Below are positions 10,411-20,108 of a DNA stretch of 64,000 nucleotides, in pieces. The translations under genes were made by a program, and so were the position numbers. The stretch is from Piezodorus guildinii (Eukaryota; Arthropoda; Insecta; Hemiptera; Pentatomidae), in the NCBI GenBank assembly GCA_023052935.1, contig CM041292.1, positions 29,275,454 to 29,339,453 on the forward strand, read 5' to 3'. Below the pieces are notes generated by a model. It saw only the letters and a list, made by a program, of their open reading frames with translations. It had not been told where the DNA came from and searched no databases. How positions within the stretch are numbered: position 1 is the stretch's first letter; each line of letters opens with the position of its first letter.

Positions 10411-10895
10411 AAAAGGGATATACCAAACAATACTGTTAAACTAAGTTTCAGCAAAAAAAGATGATTTGAGACTATTCTTAATACGAATATAAAATGTTAC
10501 TTGCAAATATATATGTCAAGTACATGTTTATCCTGAAGTCTGTAATCCATCTAAAATTCCTCATTCTTAGTTACCAACATAGCCAAAACCTTAATATCCT
10601 AATTACTACCAAATCAGTCGGAGATATATCGTATATAAATTTTTTAATTCCAAAATTTCTGTTTACATAAATCTACTTGTTTTTAAATTGTCATTTCTGT
10701 GTATTTCTACATTCGCTAGGATCATACGTTTACCAAACTATCAACTACCAACGTCCTCCATACATTCACAGTCTCCTTCAATTTAAATTATTGGTCTATT
10801 CACTTGAAAGTAGATCGCGCCATTCTGACCTTTGCGTTCCTACCCACGGGACCAAAACTTTTGATCGTTGATTTATTTTATTTTCCACATGCATT

Positions 10896-11746
10896 AGATT
10901 GTTTCACATCAAATATCCGTTTTTATAGTTTCTAAAATAAATAAAGGATTTGCAGATCTCTGTTGTTTTCTACCGAATGTTTACATATTTAAAGTAAACA
11001 GTTACTAATCCTCTATCTTTGTATTATAAACATTAGCTTTCCAATCAATTACCCACTTTTTAGTATACCTCCAAATATGATTTTCGAGTAATATTTTTGT
11101 ACGAGTTTAAACTCAGTCATTCAGCAGCTGAGGCCGCTAGAAATATTTGCAAGGCGTTTGGAAAAGGGAGTGTTAATGAACGGACCATTCACCGTTGGTT
11201 TGCGTTTTCATCTGGGGATACACACTTGGAAAACTTGCCCCGAGGAAGACCTCCGTCCGTAATAGACAACGATGTCCTCAAACATACAGTAGAATGAAAC
11301 CCCTAACAACTAAAGCAAGTGATTACCGTTTCCAGACATTTAAGTGTATTGGAAAGTAAAAGCTCGAAACATGGGTACTCGGATCTCACCAAGCGGCAGC
11401 AGGACCCATTTCAAAACATACCGTGCAAAAATTGAAAGAATTGGGCTACAAAGTTCTTCCGCATCCACCATCTTCTCCGACTGTCTCCAACAGATTACCA
11501 CCTATTCAGGATTTAGACAACTGTCAAAGGAACTTTTAAAATTATGTCAGTGAAAGTGCGTTTTTATATTTGTTTCACTTCAAAGCTCAGAGTTTTTCAG
11601 TTTCGGGGATAAAAAATTTGGTGTGACGTTGGAAAAAAATGTGTAAAAAATAAGGTAATTACTTCCGATAAAATTATCTTGTTTCATATAGTATTTTTAA
11701 TAAAATCCTTTATCTTGAAAACGGACATTTCATGTGACAAACCCAA
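10896..11746 (+). mobile_element. Mariner M1 deletion derivative, copy 1
   Basis: The ends match the M1 copy at 53644: TTGTTTCACATCAAATATCC at the left, and the inverted GGACATTTCATGTGAC at the right. The 5' half encodes the helix-turn-helix region (AAEAARNICKAFG, NERTIHRWF, RGRPP, 11097-11297). After a junction at about 11403-11412 comes the C-terminal part SKHTVQKLKELGYKVLP with a SP(D)-like region. The sequence between, including the first two catalytic Asp positions of the DD34D triad, is gone. It has extra stops relative to copy 2 and is clearly dead. Confidence 0.85.
11097..11546 (+). pseudogene. Mariner M1 transposase remnant
   Basis: The N-terminal frame (11097-11297) holds the DNA-binding HTH and ends in a stop after LKHTVE. 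A shifted frame around 11344-11460 gives a degraded linker. From about 11405 a third frame gives SKHTVQKLKEL and the PYSPDL-type block, with a missing base (SSPTV-like). No active site remains. Confidence 0.8.
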
Positions 11747-11749
11747 TTC

Positions 11750-12556
11750 ATTGAATGAATGAAGATAGTTGTTTACCGGCCAAACTTAAACTTTTAAACA
11801 TTAATTTGTTTTTCATTTTTTAAAAGAAGAATACAAAATATAGACGATTTTATCCTTGATTTCTATTTTAGTTATTGTTGTATAATTTGTGTACTTACCT
11901 TATCCATTTCAAATACAAATTAATTTATTTTATTTCAATTTTCTATTTTATACCTAATAACCCTCCGAGGGTACAGAAAAAAAGTATTTCTGGGATCTAC
12001 TTACGTGAGTAAATTAAAGTGAAACCATAATTCCTTTCTTATAAAGCTCATAATCTTATTTCTTTTATCATTCTAATCTGTTTATAAATTTATTATTTTT
12101 GAGGTAAAGTGTTTTATAAACCACATTTTGTCAACTTATATAACTTTTATGAATATAGTAATAGCAATACAAAATATCATAATTCTATTACTTTTATGAG
12201 AAAAATGCTTATTATACATATAAAGCTAATGCATACTCACACTGCAGAGTTTTAAGATAGCAGTTAAGATGCAATGAGGCGAGCAGCTGGCTGGATGAGG
12301 GTAAGAAGATTAGGACGAGACAGATAAAACTAAGAAGCTTAGTGCTCTCTCTGCACCCGCTATTCATCTATCTACCTTCCAGCCTTTCCTCTAACTTTAC
12401 AGCCTCGTCCCACGTTCTATTTGTGAAGTCACGTACAGGATTCAATAGCCGGAGGTGTTTTTGGGATAGTTCAAAACCATACAGGCTTCATTTAGTTGGA
12501 AATTATTATAAAGAAATATATTATATCCAAATAATATTTTTGATTTTATTTGTATA
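11750..12556. other. Unassigned AT-rich sequence
   Basis: No gene was recognised. 12245-12440 is somewhat richer in G and C, with pyrimidine-rich runs such as CTACCTTCCAGCCTTTCC. It could hide an exon but carries no supported ORF. Confidence 0.4.
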
Positions 12557-13010
12557 GTAAATGCTCCTTATTATGTCTCTAACTATACCTTGCACAACGA
12601 CTTTAATGTTCCATCCATTTCAGACCTAATTCCATCCAAATTTCCAAATTCCACCAGAATCTCATTCATCATCCTAATCCTCTAGCTCAATCCCTATCCA
12701 GCTCCACTCATCCATACAACCCACCTAGAAGGTTGAAACGGCAGTGGCCCCGCGACCTTTTGTAAATATATTGGAGTTTTAGCACTGGCTAGATTCTCCA
12801 CTCAATGTGATGTATGTCTGAGTGTGTGTATGTGTATATAGGTAAAAGTGATTTCTTGACTTTATTGTATTGATTAATTATTGTGTATATATTTTATTGT
12901 AATTTTATGCTGTGTAAATATTGTATGAATGTAGTATGTATGATATCTTTCACCACTACTATTGATGTCCGAATTGGGACAGATTGTAATTTTACTCTAT
13001 AAAAATTGTT
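12557..13010 (+). mobile_element. Jockey-A-like LINE, 5'-truncated 3' end
   Basis: It decodes from its first base as the extreme C-terminus of a jockey ORF2: VNAPYYVSNYTLHNDFNV, then a PSKFPNFHQ-like block, then PYNPPRRLKRQWPRDLL and a stop at 12763-12765. This closely matches the C-terminus of the complete element at 14257. The 3' UTR differs from that element beyond the first roughly 40 bp, so it is a sister subfamily. Confidence 0.85.
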
Positions 13011-13180
13011 GAATACCCGATTTTATTTGTTACCAATAAGCACATTAGCTTCCAATATGTTTATTTAATAAAAATATATTTTTTTAACTTATCATATGTC
13101 TATGTTATGTTAAAAATACGTTAAAATAAAAAATCATCCAAACATATTTGATATTTACAAAAGCACATTTATTTATGTGA

Positions 13181-13826
13181 TTTTTACTATCACTTACCTA
13201 TATATGAAATGTATAGTAAGGGAAAGCATTGCGATCGTCAACTTTTTCGGATTCCAGTTTTCTACGGAAATACACGTTTTAGGGTCTCCTAAGTATAAAT
13301 GACCAAGTTCTGCAAAAAGGTCTCTGTGTGTATGTGGTAACTCCGAAAAGTCTTATAAAACTCAAATTTCATGTTTAAGACAACTATACGCCCGAGATAT
13401 TTTTCTAAAACTTTTTCATCAAAATCGGGCTAACCAGAAGAGCCACTCCACACTATGCATTTAGCGCTTTTTTTTTTCTTAAAAACGGCTCAAACGGTTT
13501 AGATTAACTCGGTATATCAATGTAAAATTGAACGAGCTTTAATATCATGTAGGTTTCATTTTCATTTAAATAGTCTGACAGGGCTTTAATGCCGATATTT
13601 CAAAATTTCTTTCTCTAAAGTACCTTTAACTTTGTTGATTCGAAAAAATAAACCACATTCTCTGATCAGCATTGCTAAAAAACAGGTAAATATTTATGTT
13701 TTGGACGAATTCAATACACAACCAAACGAGAAAACTGCAAAACTATTTTTTTTAATGAAATTTTTGTTTATGAACTTAAGAACAATAATATACATGTATA
13801 ATATACCGTTGGAATCTAAAGATTTT
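13181..13826 (+). repeat. T-repeat copy 1, left part (interrupted by jockey-A)
   Basis: It opens TTTTTACTATCACTTACC, then the GGGAAAGCATTGCGATCGT block shared by all copies. The right part continues at 18626 after the jockey insertion. Both pieces together give about 890 bp, close to the 837 and 846 bp of the uninterrupted copies. There is no coding capacity. Confidence 0.85.
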
Positions 13827-13842
13827 TTTTTTTTTTTTTTTT

Positions 13843-14256
13843 AACTTTTATTTATTTAGAAATAATACAATCTGCCACAATCTTGGGCAATAAGTATTAG
13901 TGATATTAGAATTCATTCATTCCTTATGTACACAAAATAAAGAAATAAAAATAAATGAATACAAAATAAATAGAAATAAATAAAATATAAAGATAAAAAG
14001 AAATAAAAAAAATAATAATCTTGGACACATTCATACATATATATACAATATTTACATACTGCCCCTGGGAACTCCGAATTAAACTCCGACGCCCACTTGT
14101 GGGCGTCGGGGTCCAAGGCTTGGAGATCCCAGCGCCTCTCAGTCAGTCGCGTCACCGGTCTAATAAGCCAGTGGAGACTGAGAGAGGGCGCTAGAGCCAC
14201 AGACTCTCAGGCGTGAGTGGAGAAGCTGGCCATTGCCAACACTCAGCATTGCTTAG
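13843..14256 (-). other. 3' UTR of jockey-A
   Basis: This is the untranslated region between the ORF2 stop and the poly-A. The distal part is very A/T-rich (13910-14050). The proximal part contains the perfect hairpin described at 14087. The stretch opposite 13913-14200 happens to be open on the minus strand but is not conserved in the related 3' UTR pieces at 48410 and 56690, so I do not call it coding. Confidence 0.7.
14087..14108 (-). other. Perfect 10-bp hairpin in the jockey-A 3' UTR
   Basis: CGACGCCCAC and GTGGGCGTCG are separated by TT. The same position in related 3' UTRs keeps a CCACTTGTGG core with different outer bases: TCCAC/GTGGA at about 48525, and a weaker CACTTGT at about 56950. 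This suggests a structural element that the element's RT could recognise. Confidence 0.6.
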
Positions 14257-16932
14257 TTATAAGAGATATCTAGGCCACTGCCGTTTCAACCTACGAGGAG
14301 GGTTATAGGGATGGCTGGAGCTAGATAGGGATTGGGATAAAGGATTAGGAAGGTGAGTTAGCCTCTGGTGGAAGTTTAGGAATTTAGATGGGATTATATC
14401 GAGGACAAATGGGATATTCAGATCATTGTGTAAGGTCTTGTTTGTAACATAATAGGGAGCATTGACTATTGTTCTAAGGACTTTGGACTGAAAGGATTGG
14501 ATACGCCTGATGTTCGAAAATTTAGTTGTCCCCCACAGTTCGAGTCCGTAGGTCCATATCGGTTTTAGAATCGTCTTGTAAATTAATAGTTTATTAGCAA
14601 CAGAAAGTTTTGATGTTCTGTTTAGTAGTCTATATAGTTGGCCGTATCGTCTGTTGAGTTCTTGTCGTTTAAGTCGAGTGTGTGGATTCCACGTTAGTCT
14701 TTTGTCTAGTAAGAATCCTAGATACCGGACTGTGTCAGAGCAGGGAAGGGGTATGGAGTTAAAATTGACTTGTGGACAGGATCTGCGGCGAAGGGTAAAG
14801 GTGATGTGCTTACATTTGGATTCATTAATTTTGATACGCCAATTAGCGCACCAAAATTCAATCAAGGATAGATGTCTTTGTAGATAGGAAGATGCAATTT
14901 CGGGATCTGATTGGGTTGATAAAATGGCAGTATCGTCGGCAAAAGTTGCTAAGAAGGTATCAGGATCCGTAGGTATGTCAGCTGTAAATAGGAGATAGAG
15001 GACAGGACCTAGGACACTGCCTTGAGGTACACCAGCCTCGATCAGGTAACTATTGGAAAATTCTGAACCAGAGCGGACTCTGAAGGAACGGTTTGAAAGG
15101 TAGGATTGTAGGATTAGATATAAGGATTGGGGTAAATGGGTTTTTAGTTTGAAAAGCAAGCCATCGTGCCAGACCCGGTCGAATGCCTGAGCAGCGTCCA
15201 GAAAGGCACCAGTGCAATATTGCTTGTTTTCAAGTGCAAAGGATATATGGTCAACCACTCGTAGGCCTTGTTGTACAGTGGAGTGCTGTGAGCGGAATCC
15301 GAACTGGTGGAAAGGAATTTCAATTAACTGTAGGATACGCTTGAGAAGGATTTTTTCAAAGATTTTTGAAAGGATCGGAAGGAGACTAATAGGCCTATAG
15401 GATGAGGTGTTGTTGGGAGGTTTACCAGGTTTGAGAAAAAGGAGAATGATGGAGTGTTTCCACACCAAAGGAAAGTGGGTTGTACGGAGGATACTATTAT
15501 AGAGGTAGGTAAGGAATATAATTGCTTTTTGGGGCAGTTGACGAAGGATCTTAGAATTGAGGAGGTCGTAGCCAGGAGCTTTTCGAGGTTTTAGTTTCTT
15601 TATAAGGAATTTGACCTCAGAGGGGTTAATAGCTTTAGGGGGTGGAGAGAGAGGAATTGGAGAGGAGAGGAATTCCTTTACGTTAGCTGTATGGGCAGGA
15701 TTGAGCTCGGGGTGTGGGATAAAAACTTTAGAAAGGTATTTGGCAAATTCTTCCGCTCTAGTCTCATCCGACGAAGCCCAGGATCCATCTTCACGTCGGA
15801 TGGGATGGGAGATGAATTGGTATTTAAGAACTTTTTTGGTTACTTTCCAGAGGGAATTGTCGCAGATAGATAGTGAAGAAAGATAGGAATTGTAGGATTG
15901 GGATCGAAAGGTATCTAATTTCTTTTTAGCTAATTTGGTGTAATAATTGTAGGATTTACGATCGTCTGGGTGCCTGGTTCTTTGCCAGAGGGTTCTAGAG
16001 CGTCGTTTGGTATGGATTAGATCTAGGAGGTTTTGGGGTATAGGATTCTTCTGGTAATATTTTGGGGAAGGAGAAGGTGAAGATGCATTCCAGGCTGCTT
16101 GTTGGATAAGGGTAGTAAAGGAATCAACTGCATCATCAAGATCTTGTGGAGATTTGAGGGATATTCTGAGGTCTATTCCATCCGTTATTATTTCGCGGAA
16201 GAGGTTCCAATTAACTGGGCCTCTTAGGAATGATGGTGGAGGGAGTTTGGGAATAGGAGATAATGAGAGAGTTAGGGTAAGAGGGCTATGATCGGAGGAA
16301 AGGTCATCGAGCCGGGAAACGGAACGATTTAAAGGTCCCAGCCCTTTGTGGATAAAATAATCGAGGAGGTCGGGGTTACGGTGAGGATCAGTAGGCCAAT
16401 AGGTAGGGGAATCGGGGGAGAGGATATTACAGTGAGTGGAATAGAGTGCAGACAGCAATGTTCGCCCGCGAGAATTTGTAGTTCTGGCTCCCCATTGCTG
16501 GTGTTTGGCATTTAAGTCCGCACCTATGAGGAAATGATGCCCTAAGGAATTAAGGAATAAATTAAATTGGATTTCGGAAATAGGTATTTTTGGAGGAGAG
16601 TATGCTGCAACTACTGTTATAGGAAAATGACGGGTTTGTATAATTACAGCAGTGGTTTGGAGGAAGTTATGGACCGGTAAGGGTAATAAATTATGGGAGA
16701 GGGAGCGATGGATGATGACAGCAGTGCCGGCATGAGCTGTTCCATCGGGATGGTCAGTTCGGTATATTTGGTAGTCTGGGATGTTGAATGATCGTTTGTT
16801 AGTTAGTCGTGTTTCAGTGATAAGAGCTACGTCAATACGTTTGTCGTGTAGTAATAAAGTTAGTTCATTAATATGATTTCGAACACCATTCGCATTCCAG
16901 AGGAGAATGGAAATGGAGTTGGATGGAATCAT
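14257..16932 (-). CDS. Jockey-clade ORF2p: endonuclease-reverse transcriptase, 891 aa
   Basis: This is the enzyme of target-primed reverse transcription for the jockey-A element. The APE endonuclease lies at about residues 7-220: WNANG at 12-16, E40 in LITETRL, GADLN at 137-141, and the S-D-H motif complete at 213-215. The RT domain spans about 440-720: FLDAAQAFD with D579 and D585, GVPQGSVLGP near 634-643, and FADD at 664-667. A thumb region with YLGFLLDKRLTWNPH and a basic C-terminus (PYNPPRRLKRQW) follow. There is no RNase H domain, as usual for jockey. The start ATG (16930-16932) immediately follows the ORF1 stop, in the same frame. No disabling change is visible. Confidence 0.94.
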   Translation of the reverse strand: MIPSNSISILLWNANGVRNHINELTLLLHDKRIDVALITETRLTNKRSFNIPDYQIYRTDHPDGTAHAGTAVIIHRSLSHNLLPLPVHNFLQTTAVIIQTRHFPITVVAAYSPPKIPISEIQFNLFLNSLGHHFLIGADLNAKHQQWGARTTNSRGRTLLSALYSTHCNILSPDSPTYWPTDPHRNPDLLDYFIHKGLGPLNRSVSRLDDLSSDHSPLTLTLSLSPIPKLPPPSFLRGPVNWNLFREIITDGIDLRISLKSPQDLDDAVDSFTTLIQQAAWNASSPSPSPKYYQKNPIPQNLLDLIHTKRRSRTLWQRTRHPDDRKSYNYYTKLAKKKLDTFRSQSYNSYLSSLSICDNSLWKVTKKVLKYQFISHPIRREDGSWASSDETRAEEFAKYLSKVFIPHPELNPAHTANVKEFLSSPIPLSPPPKAINPSEVKFLIKKLKPRKAPGYDLLNSKILRQLPQKAIIFLTYLYNSILRTTHFPLVWKHSIILLFLKPGKPPNNTSSYRPISLLPILSKIFEKILLKRILQLIEIPFHQFGFRSQHSTVQQGLRVVDHISFALENKQYCTGAFLDAAQAFDRVWHDGLLFKLKTHLPQSLYLILQSYLSNRSFRVRSGSEFSNSYLIEAGVPQGSVLGPVLYLLFTADIPTDPDTFLATFADDTAILSTQSDPEIASSYLQRHLSLIEFWCANWRIKINESKCKHITFTLRRRSCPQVNFNSIPLPCSDTVRYLGFLLDKRLTWNPHTRLKRQELNRRYGQLYRLLNRTSKLSVANKLLIYKTILKPIWTYGLELWGTTKFSNIRRIQSFQSKVLRTIVNAPYYVTNKTLHNDLNIPFVLDIIPSKFLNFHQRLTHLPNPLSQSLSSSSHPYNPPRRLKRQWPRYLL

Positions 16933-18246
16933 TTAGGGCTTTTTCAAGGCAGGAATTAAATTTGATACTAGGTTTGTTAGGACTGATATCAGAGGCATAA
17001 CTATTGATTTTATTTCTGAGATGAATGATGTCATTAAACTGGTGAGGTCTGTGACATTTGATGGAGGAGGGATAGGAGAAATTTGATGCTGGGGAAGTTT
17101 TTGAGAATTAAAATTTTGAGGTGGTTGAGATTCAGGTTCGGGATGTTTGAGTGTATGTTGAACCGGCGTGGCCTCACATTGAGTAGACTGGTCACCACCA
17201 CCAAGTTGTTGGGCGAACGAAACTGTCGGGTCGACGTATTTTGATGGGTTTCTCCTCGGTCTAGTCTCCTCTTGGCGCTGGGGCTTCAGAAATCTTGACT
17301 TGAGATTCTTGTAAATCTCGCAGCCTTTGTAATTCGCCGGATGTCCCTTGTGGCACAGAGCGCAAACTGCTGGGATTATACGAGATTTATTGCACTGCTC
17401 AGACTTGTGCTGTTCACCACATTTAACACAGCGCGGTATGTGGTGGCAATACGTTTTCGTGTGGCCGTATGCTTGACAATTGTGGCATTGTATAATGTCT
17501 CTTTTTACATATGGCTTTTCAATATTGACTCTCGTGTAATAGAGTTTTTCCACTTCATAATTTTTTTCTACTCCTGGAGACGGTTCTAAGTCCACAAAAA
17601 ATAGAGGTAAAGGAATTTTACTCCTGTCACCTGATTCTTCTATAATATCTTTCATGACATTAGTTATCTGACGCACTTTGAACCCAAGAGACGTCAGTTC
17701 TTCCTTTATTTCCTCAGCTGGTGTAGAGGGGTGTAAATTTCTTATTACCACCCTTAATGCCCTCTCCTCTCTTAGCTGATACGTGTGAAAATCAGCTTTT
17801 GTTTCACTAAGATATTTTACTATTTTGCGGTACACATCAGCTGAATCGGGTGATATTTTTGTGTCATTGATACGTGTTAGACATGTGTAGCTTTTGCTAT
17901 CAATGATTTTATTTAATTGGGTGCATAGGAGTTGAAAATTTCTTATATTTTTAACAAATATGGGAGGAGGGCGGGGATCTCTCGGTGTAGATTCTGATTC
18001 CATGACCTCTTTCTCGATATGGAGTACTTGGTAGGGGTTAGGAGTAAAAAAGGGAGATTCCTCAGTCATCCCTTGCGTTGAAGTCCCGGGTTGTGGTTCC
18101 TGTTCGTTAGAAGCAGCTGATGAAGGGGGCGTAGGGCGTTTGTTATTACGTCTTTGCCTTTGCTTGACCGGGGAAGCAGAAGAGCCAGCTGACCTGGAGC
18201 GTTTAATGCTTGCCTTTCCCGCCATGACCTCGTGATAGTATCTCAT
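16933..18246 (-). CDS. Jockey-clade ORF1p (Gag-like RNA-binding protein), 437 aa
   Basis: It is the nucleic-acid-binding partner of ORF2p in the retrotransposition particle. Residues 1-60 are basic and of low complexity. About 165-245 form the RRM-like/pre-C2HC region common in arthropod LINE Gag proteins. Three zinc knuckles follow: C254-x2-C257-x4-H262-x4-C267, C273-x2-C276-x3-H280-x4-C285, and C295-x2-C298-x3-H302-x6-C309. The tail is rich in P and Q, with a hydrophobic end. Met1 (18244-18246) lies after a long A-rich leader; Met8 is an alternative start. The stop TAA (16933-16935) abuts the ORF2 ATG, so ORF2 depends on readthrough, reinitiation or internal initiation. Confidence 0.93.
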   Translation of the reverse strand: MRYYHEVMAGKASIKRSRSAGSSASPVKQRQRRNNKRPTPPSSAASNEQEPQPGTSTQGMTEESPFFTPNPYQVLHIEKEVMESESTPRDPRPPPIFVKNIRNFQLLCTQLNKIIDSKSYTCLTRINDTKISPDSADVYRKIVKYLSETKADFHTYQLREERALRVVIRNLHPSTPAEEIKEELTSLGFKVRQITNVMKDIIEESGDRSKIPLPLFFVDLEPSPGVEKNYEVEKLYYTRVNIEKPYVKRDIIQCHNCQAYGHTKTYCHHIPRCVKCGEQHKSEQCNKSRIIPAVCALCHKGHPANYKGCEIYKNLKSRFLKPQRQEETRPRRNPSKYVDPTVSFAQQLGGGDQSTQCEATPVQHTLKHPEPESQPPQNFNSQKLPQHQISPIPPPSNVTDLTSLMTSFISEIKSIVMPLISVLTNLVSNLIPALKKP

Positions 18247-18614
18247 TGATACATAAAAATAAAAAAAAATAAAACAAAAAAAAATACGTCCGCGCGACCT
18301 TGACCTTGTCGTCCGGAGCGCGTCGTGGCCCCTCCAGGGGTCAGTGGAAGACTGGCAAGCTGAGGAAGCTGAGTGGGGATCGCAATATGGCGAAAAAGAT
18401 AAGGCTTCTCAGCTCTACTTCATACGACAACTAAGTAATCGTAAATATTACTACTTACAGTCAGTAGGATTAGTCCATTGTTGACAACGAATGTTGTTGC
18501 ACAATCACTAATTGTTTATATGTAATAAAAACAATTATTACACACTAAAAACTGTTCATAAAAAAGAGACGATATAAAGACGTATGTTAATGAACTAGCG
18601 CAAGCGCAGAACTC
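18247..18614 (-). promoter_or_regulatory. 5' UTR and presumed internal promoter of jockey-A
   Basis: Full-length LINEs carry an internal Pol II promoter in this region. A GC-rich part (18285-18370) contains CCCCTCCAGGGG, a 5-bp stem, just upstream of an A-rich run before ORF1. No TATA box is expected, and initiator elements were not resolved. Confidence 0.5.
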
Positions 18615-18625
18615 CTAAAGATTTT

Positions 18626-18869
18626 AGAAAAAAAAATAGCTTATACATCATATTGTAAAAGTTAACGAAGAGTGATGAAAAGCCGATAAAACAAACTGAT
18701 TGTCTTAGATAATAATATAATAAATCGTTTAATAAAACACATGTCTCTATTAAAATCTAATTTAAATAATTCTTTAGCAATTAATTCCCGTTTATAAATT
18801 TGTTTAAAAAGTGAATTGATATAAATAATAGAGGTAAGTGAAAGTCGTGAGTTGTGCGCTCCAGATTGT
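18626..18869 (+). repeat. T-repeat copy 1, right part
   Basis: It continues the repeat after the jockey insertion with GAAGAGTGATGAAAAGCCGA and ends AGAGGTAAGTGAAAGTCGTG followed by CTCCAGATT. AGGTAAGTGAAAGT is the inverted counterpart of ACTTTCACTTACCT at the other end of the family. Confidence 0.85.
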
Positions 18870-19063
18870 TTTTATTTTAGTCTTGATAATTCAGACATGA
18901 TCTCGAACCGTAGACAAATAATTTAAAAAAAAATCTTATATTGATAAGTTAAAGTTCAATTATAAAAATACAAAGAAATTTATATTTTCCCTAACGCCAA
19001 GGCAATATAAAGAAACCAAATCATATCATGCATTGTCAATATTATATATCAAACATTATAGGT

Positions 19064-19359
19064 TTGGATCACTTGTAGCATAAGGGAGGTCAGCATTACA
19101 GCCTCCTATGCCAAAGGTTACGGGTTTAAACCTGCAGGTGGTCCTAGGATTTTTTAATGGGAGTAAAAAATCCTTAATTATGCCGAGCTTCAGAGGGGAC
19201 GTTAAAAGGATGTCCGAGCCTGTACGATGTCAAGTACTCGTTTAACATCCCTATCCTAATAAAACCTGGATAGGCAAAATTTAGGACTCCCACTGTAGCA
19301 TCGTCCGATAAACCATAGTAGCATACAGTGACGTTTAATAAATAAATAAACAAACAAAT
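19064..19359 (+). mobile_element. SINE-1 with 9-bp TSD
   Basis: It is flanked by ATTATAGGT at 19055-19063 and 19360-19368. The tRNA-like head keeps a B box GGGTTTAAACC. The body carries the hairpin GGATTTTTTA with TAAAAAATCC (19147-19173) and a second stem CCTATCC with GGATAGG. The tail is AAATAAATAAACAAAC-like rather than poly-A. Confidence 0.9.
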
Positions 19360-19368
19360 ATTATAGGT

Positions 19369-19880
19369 AGCTATTTCCACTAACTGAAGTCAGACATAAT
19401 AATCATATCAAATAGCCGTCTTATAAATCAGCCCTTAACCCAAAAGCGCTTGTAGAGCGTATTGCGTTATCTTTCGGCAATAATAGTATATTTATGTCAC
19501 ATACAATATATGCCAAGTGCATAGTTGGCGTTTTTGAATCAAAGAGGATCATAAATATAAAAAAATAAAAGTCATTTAAATTTTTTCGTAATATAAAAAA
19601 ATAAATGAAACAAATACCCTGAATATTTAATTTTCTATCGAATAGAAAATTATTGAATTCCAAAGATGAATGACCGCATAATTGATTTTTTTTAATATTT
19701 GGATGGTTAATAACTCCTTAACTTATTACCGATGTTGTCCCTGGTCTTCTCAGTAAAACATTACCAAGTTCCTCTAACTTGCACACAGTTTCAGGTAAGC
19801 ATCCCGAATCACAGCATCCTCCCATATTAAGTCCTCGTAAGCTTCTTCCATGGAGTCAGTCATATTATTTTTTTTTTTAA
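19369..19880. other. Unassigned AT-rich sequence
   Basis: No gene or repeat was recognised between the SINE-1 and the RTE-B target site. Confidence 0.5.
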
Positions 19881-19900
19881 TATTGCTTTTTCTAACCTCG

Positions 19901-20012
19901 CGCGGATCTCATTACCGCGTATGGGGAGCGTCCCACGGGTGGCGGATGTGGGGATGGTCGGTGGAATTTCCTCGGAAGCTCCTCCCGGCTAAGTCCGATG
20001 GACTCGCTGACC
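19901..20012 (+). other. Structured leader of RTE-B
   Basis: A terminal hairpin CGCGG (19901-19905) with CCGCG (19915-19919) sits 5 nt from the element's 5' end. Further on, GGTCGGT (19956-19962) can pair with GCTGACC (20006-20012), counting two G-U pairs, and encloses AGTCC-GAT-GGACT (19992-20004). No HDV-type core could be assigned. Confidence 0.4.
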
Positions 20013-20108
20013 AACAATGAGAGCGGCCCCCCAGGCTTGCTGGAGGGTGTGACGTAGGTTCGAACGCCCTACTCACATATTTTAGTTCACAAAATATCAC
20101 CAAAAGTC

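Larger units (their letters stand above)
13827..18614 (-). mobile_element. Jockey-A: complete jockey-clade LINE, both ORFs intact
   Basis: On the minus strand: 5' UTR 18247-18614, ORF1, ORF2, 3' UTR, and poly-A (the T-run 13823-13842). It is flanked by an 11-bp duplication CTAAAGATTTT at 13816-13826 and 18615-18625. The uninterrupted target is visible in other T-repeats (CTAAAGATTTTAG at about 28898), which confirms both borders independently. Intact ORFs, a clean tail and a perfect TSD indicate a recent, possibly still competent, insertion. This element is a plausible source of the truncated jockey-A fragments in the window. Confidence 0.93.

Noticed and set aside
13913..14200. 95-codon minus-strand frame after ORF2 of jockey-A as a third ORF
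   Set aside because: It lies in the 3' UTR, is not kept open in related 3' UTR fragments, and its second half is low-complexity F/Y/L from A/T-rich sequence.
19896..20012. HDV-like ribozyme in the RTE-B leader
   Set aside because: The helix GGTCGGT/GCTGACC and the AGTCC hairpin exist, but no catalytic C with a proper J4/2 and no P1 at the element start could be assigned. Only a structured leader is reported.
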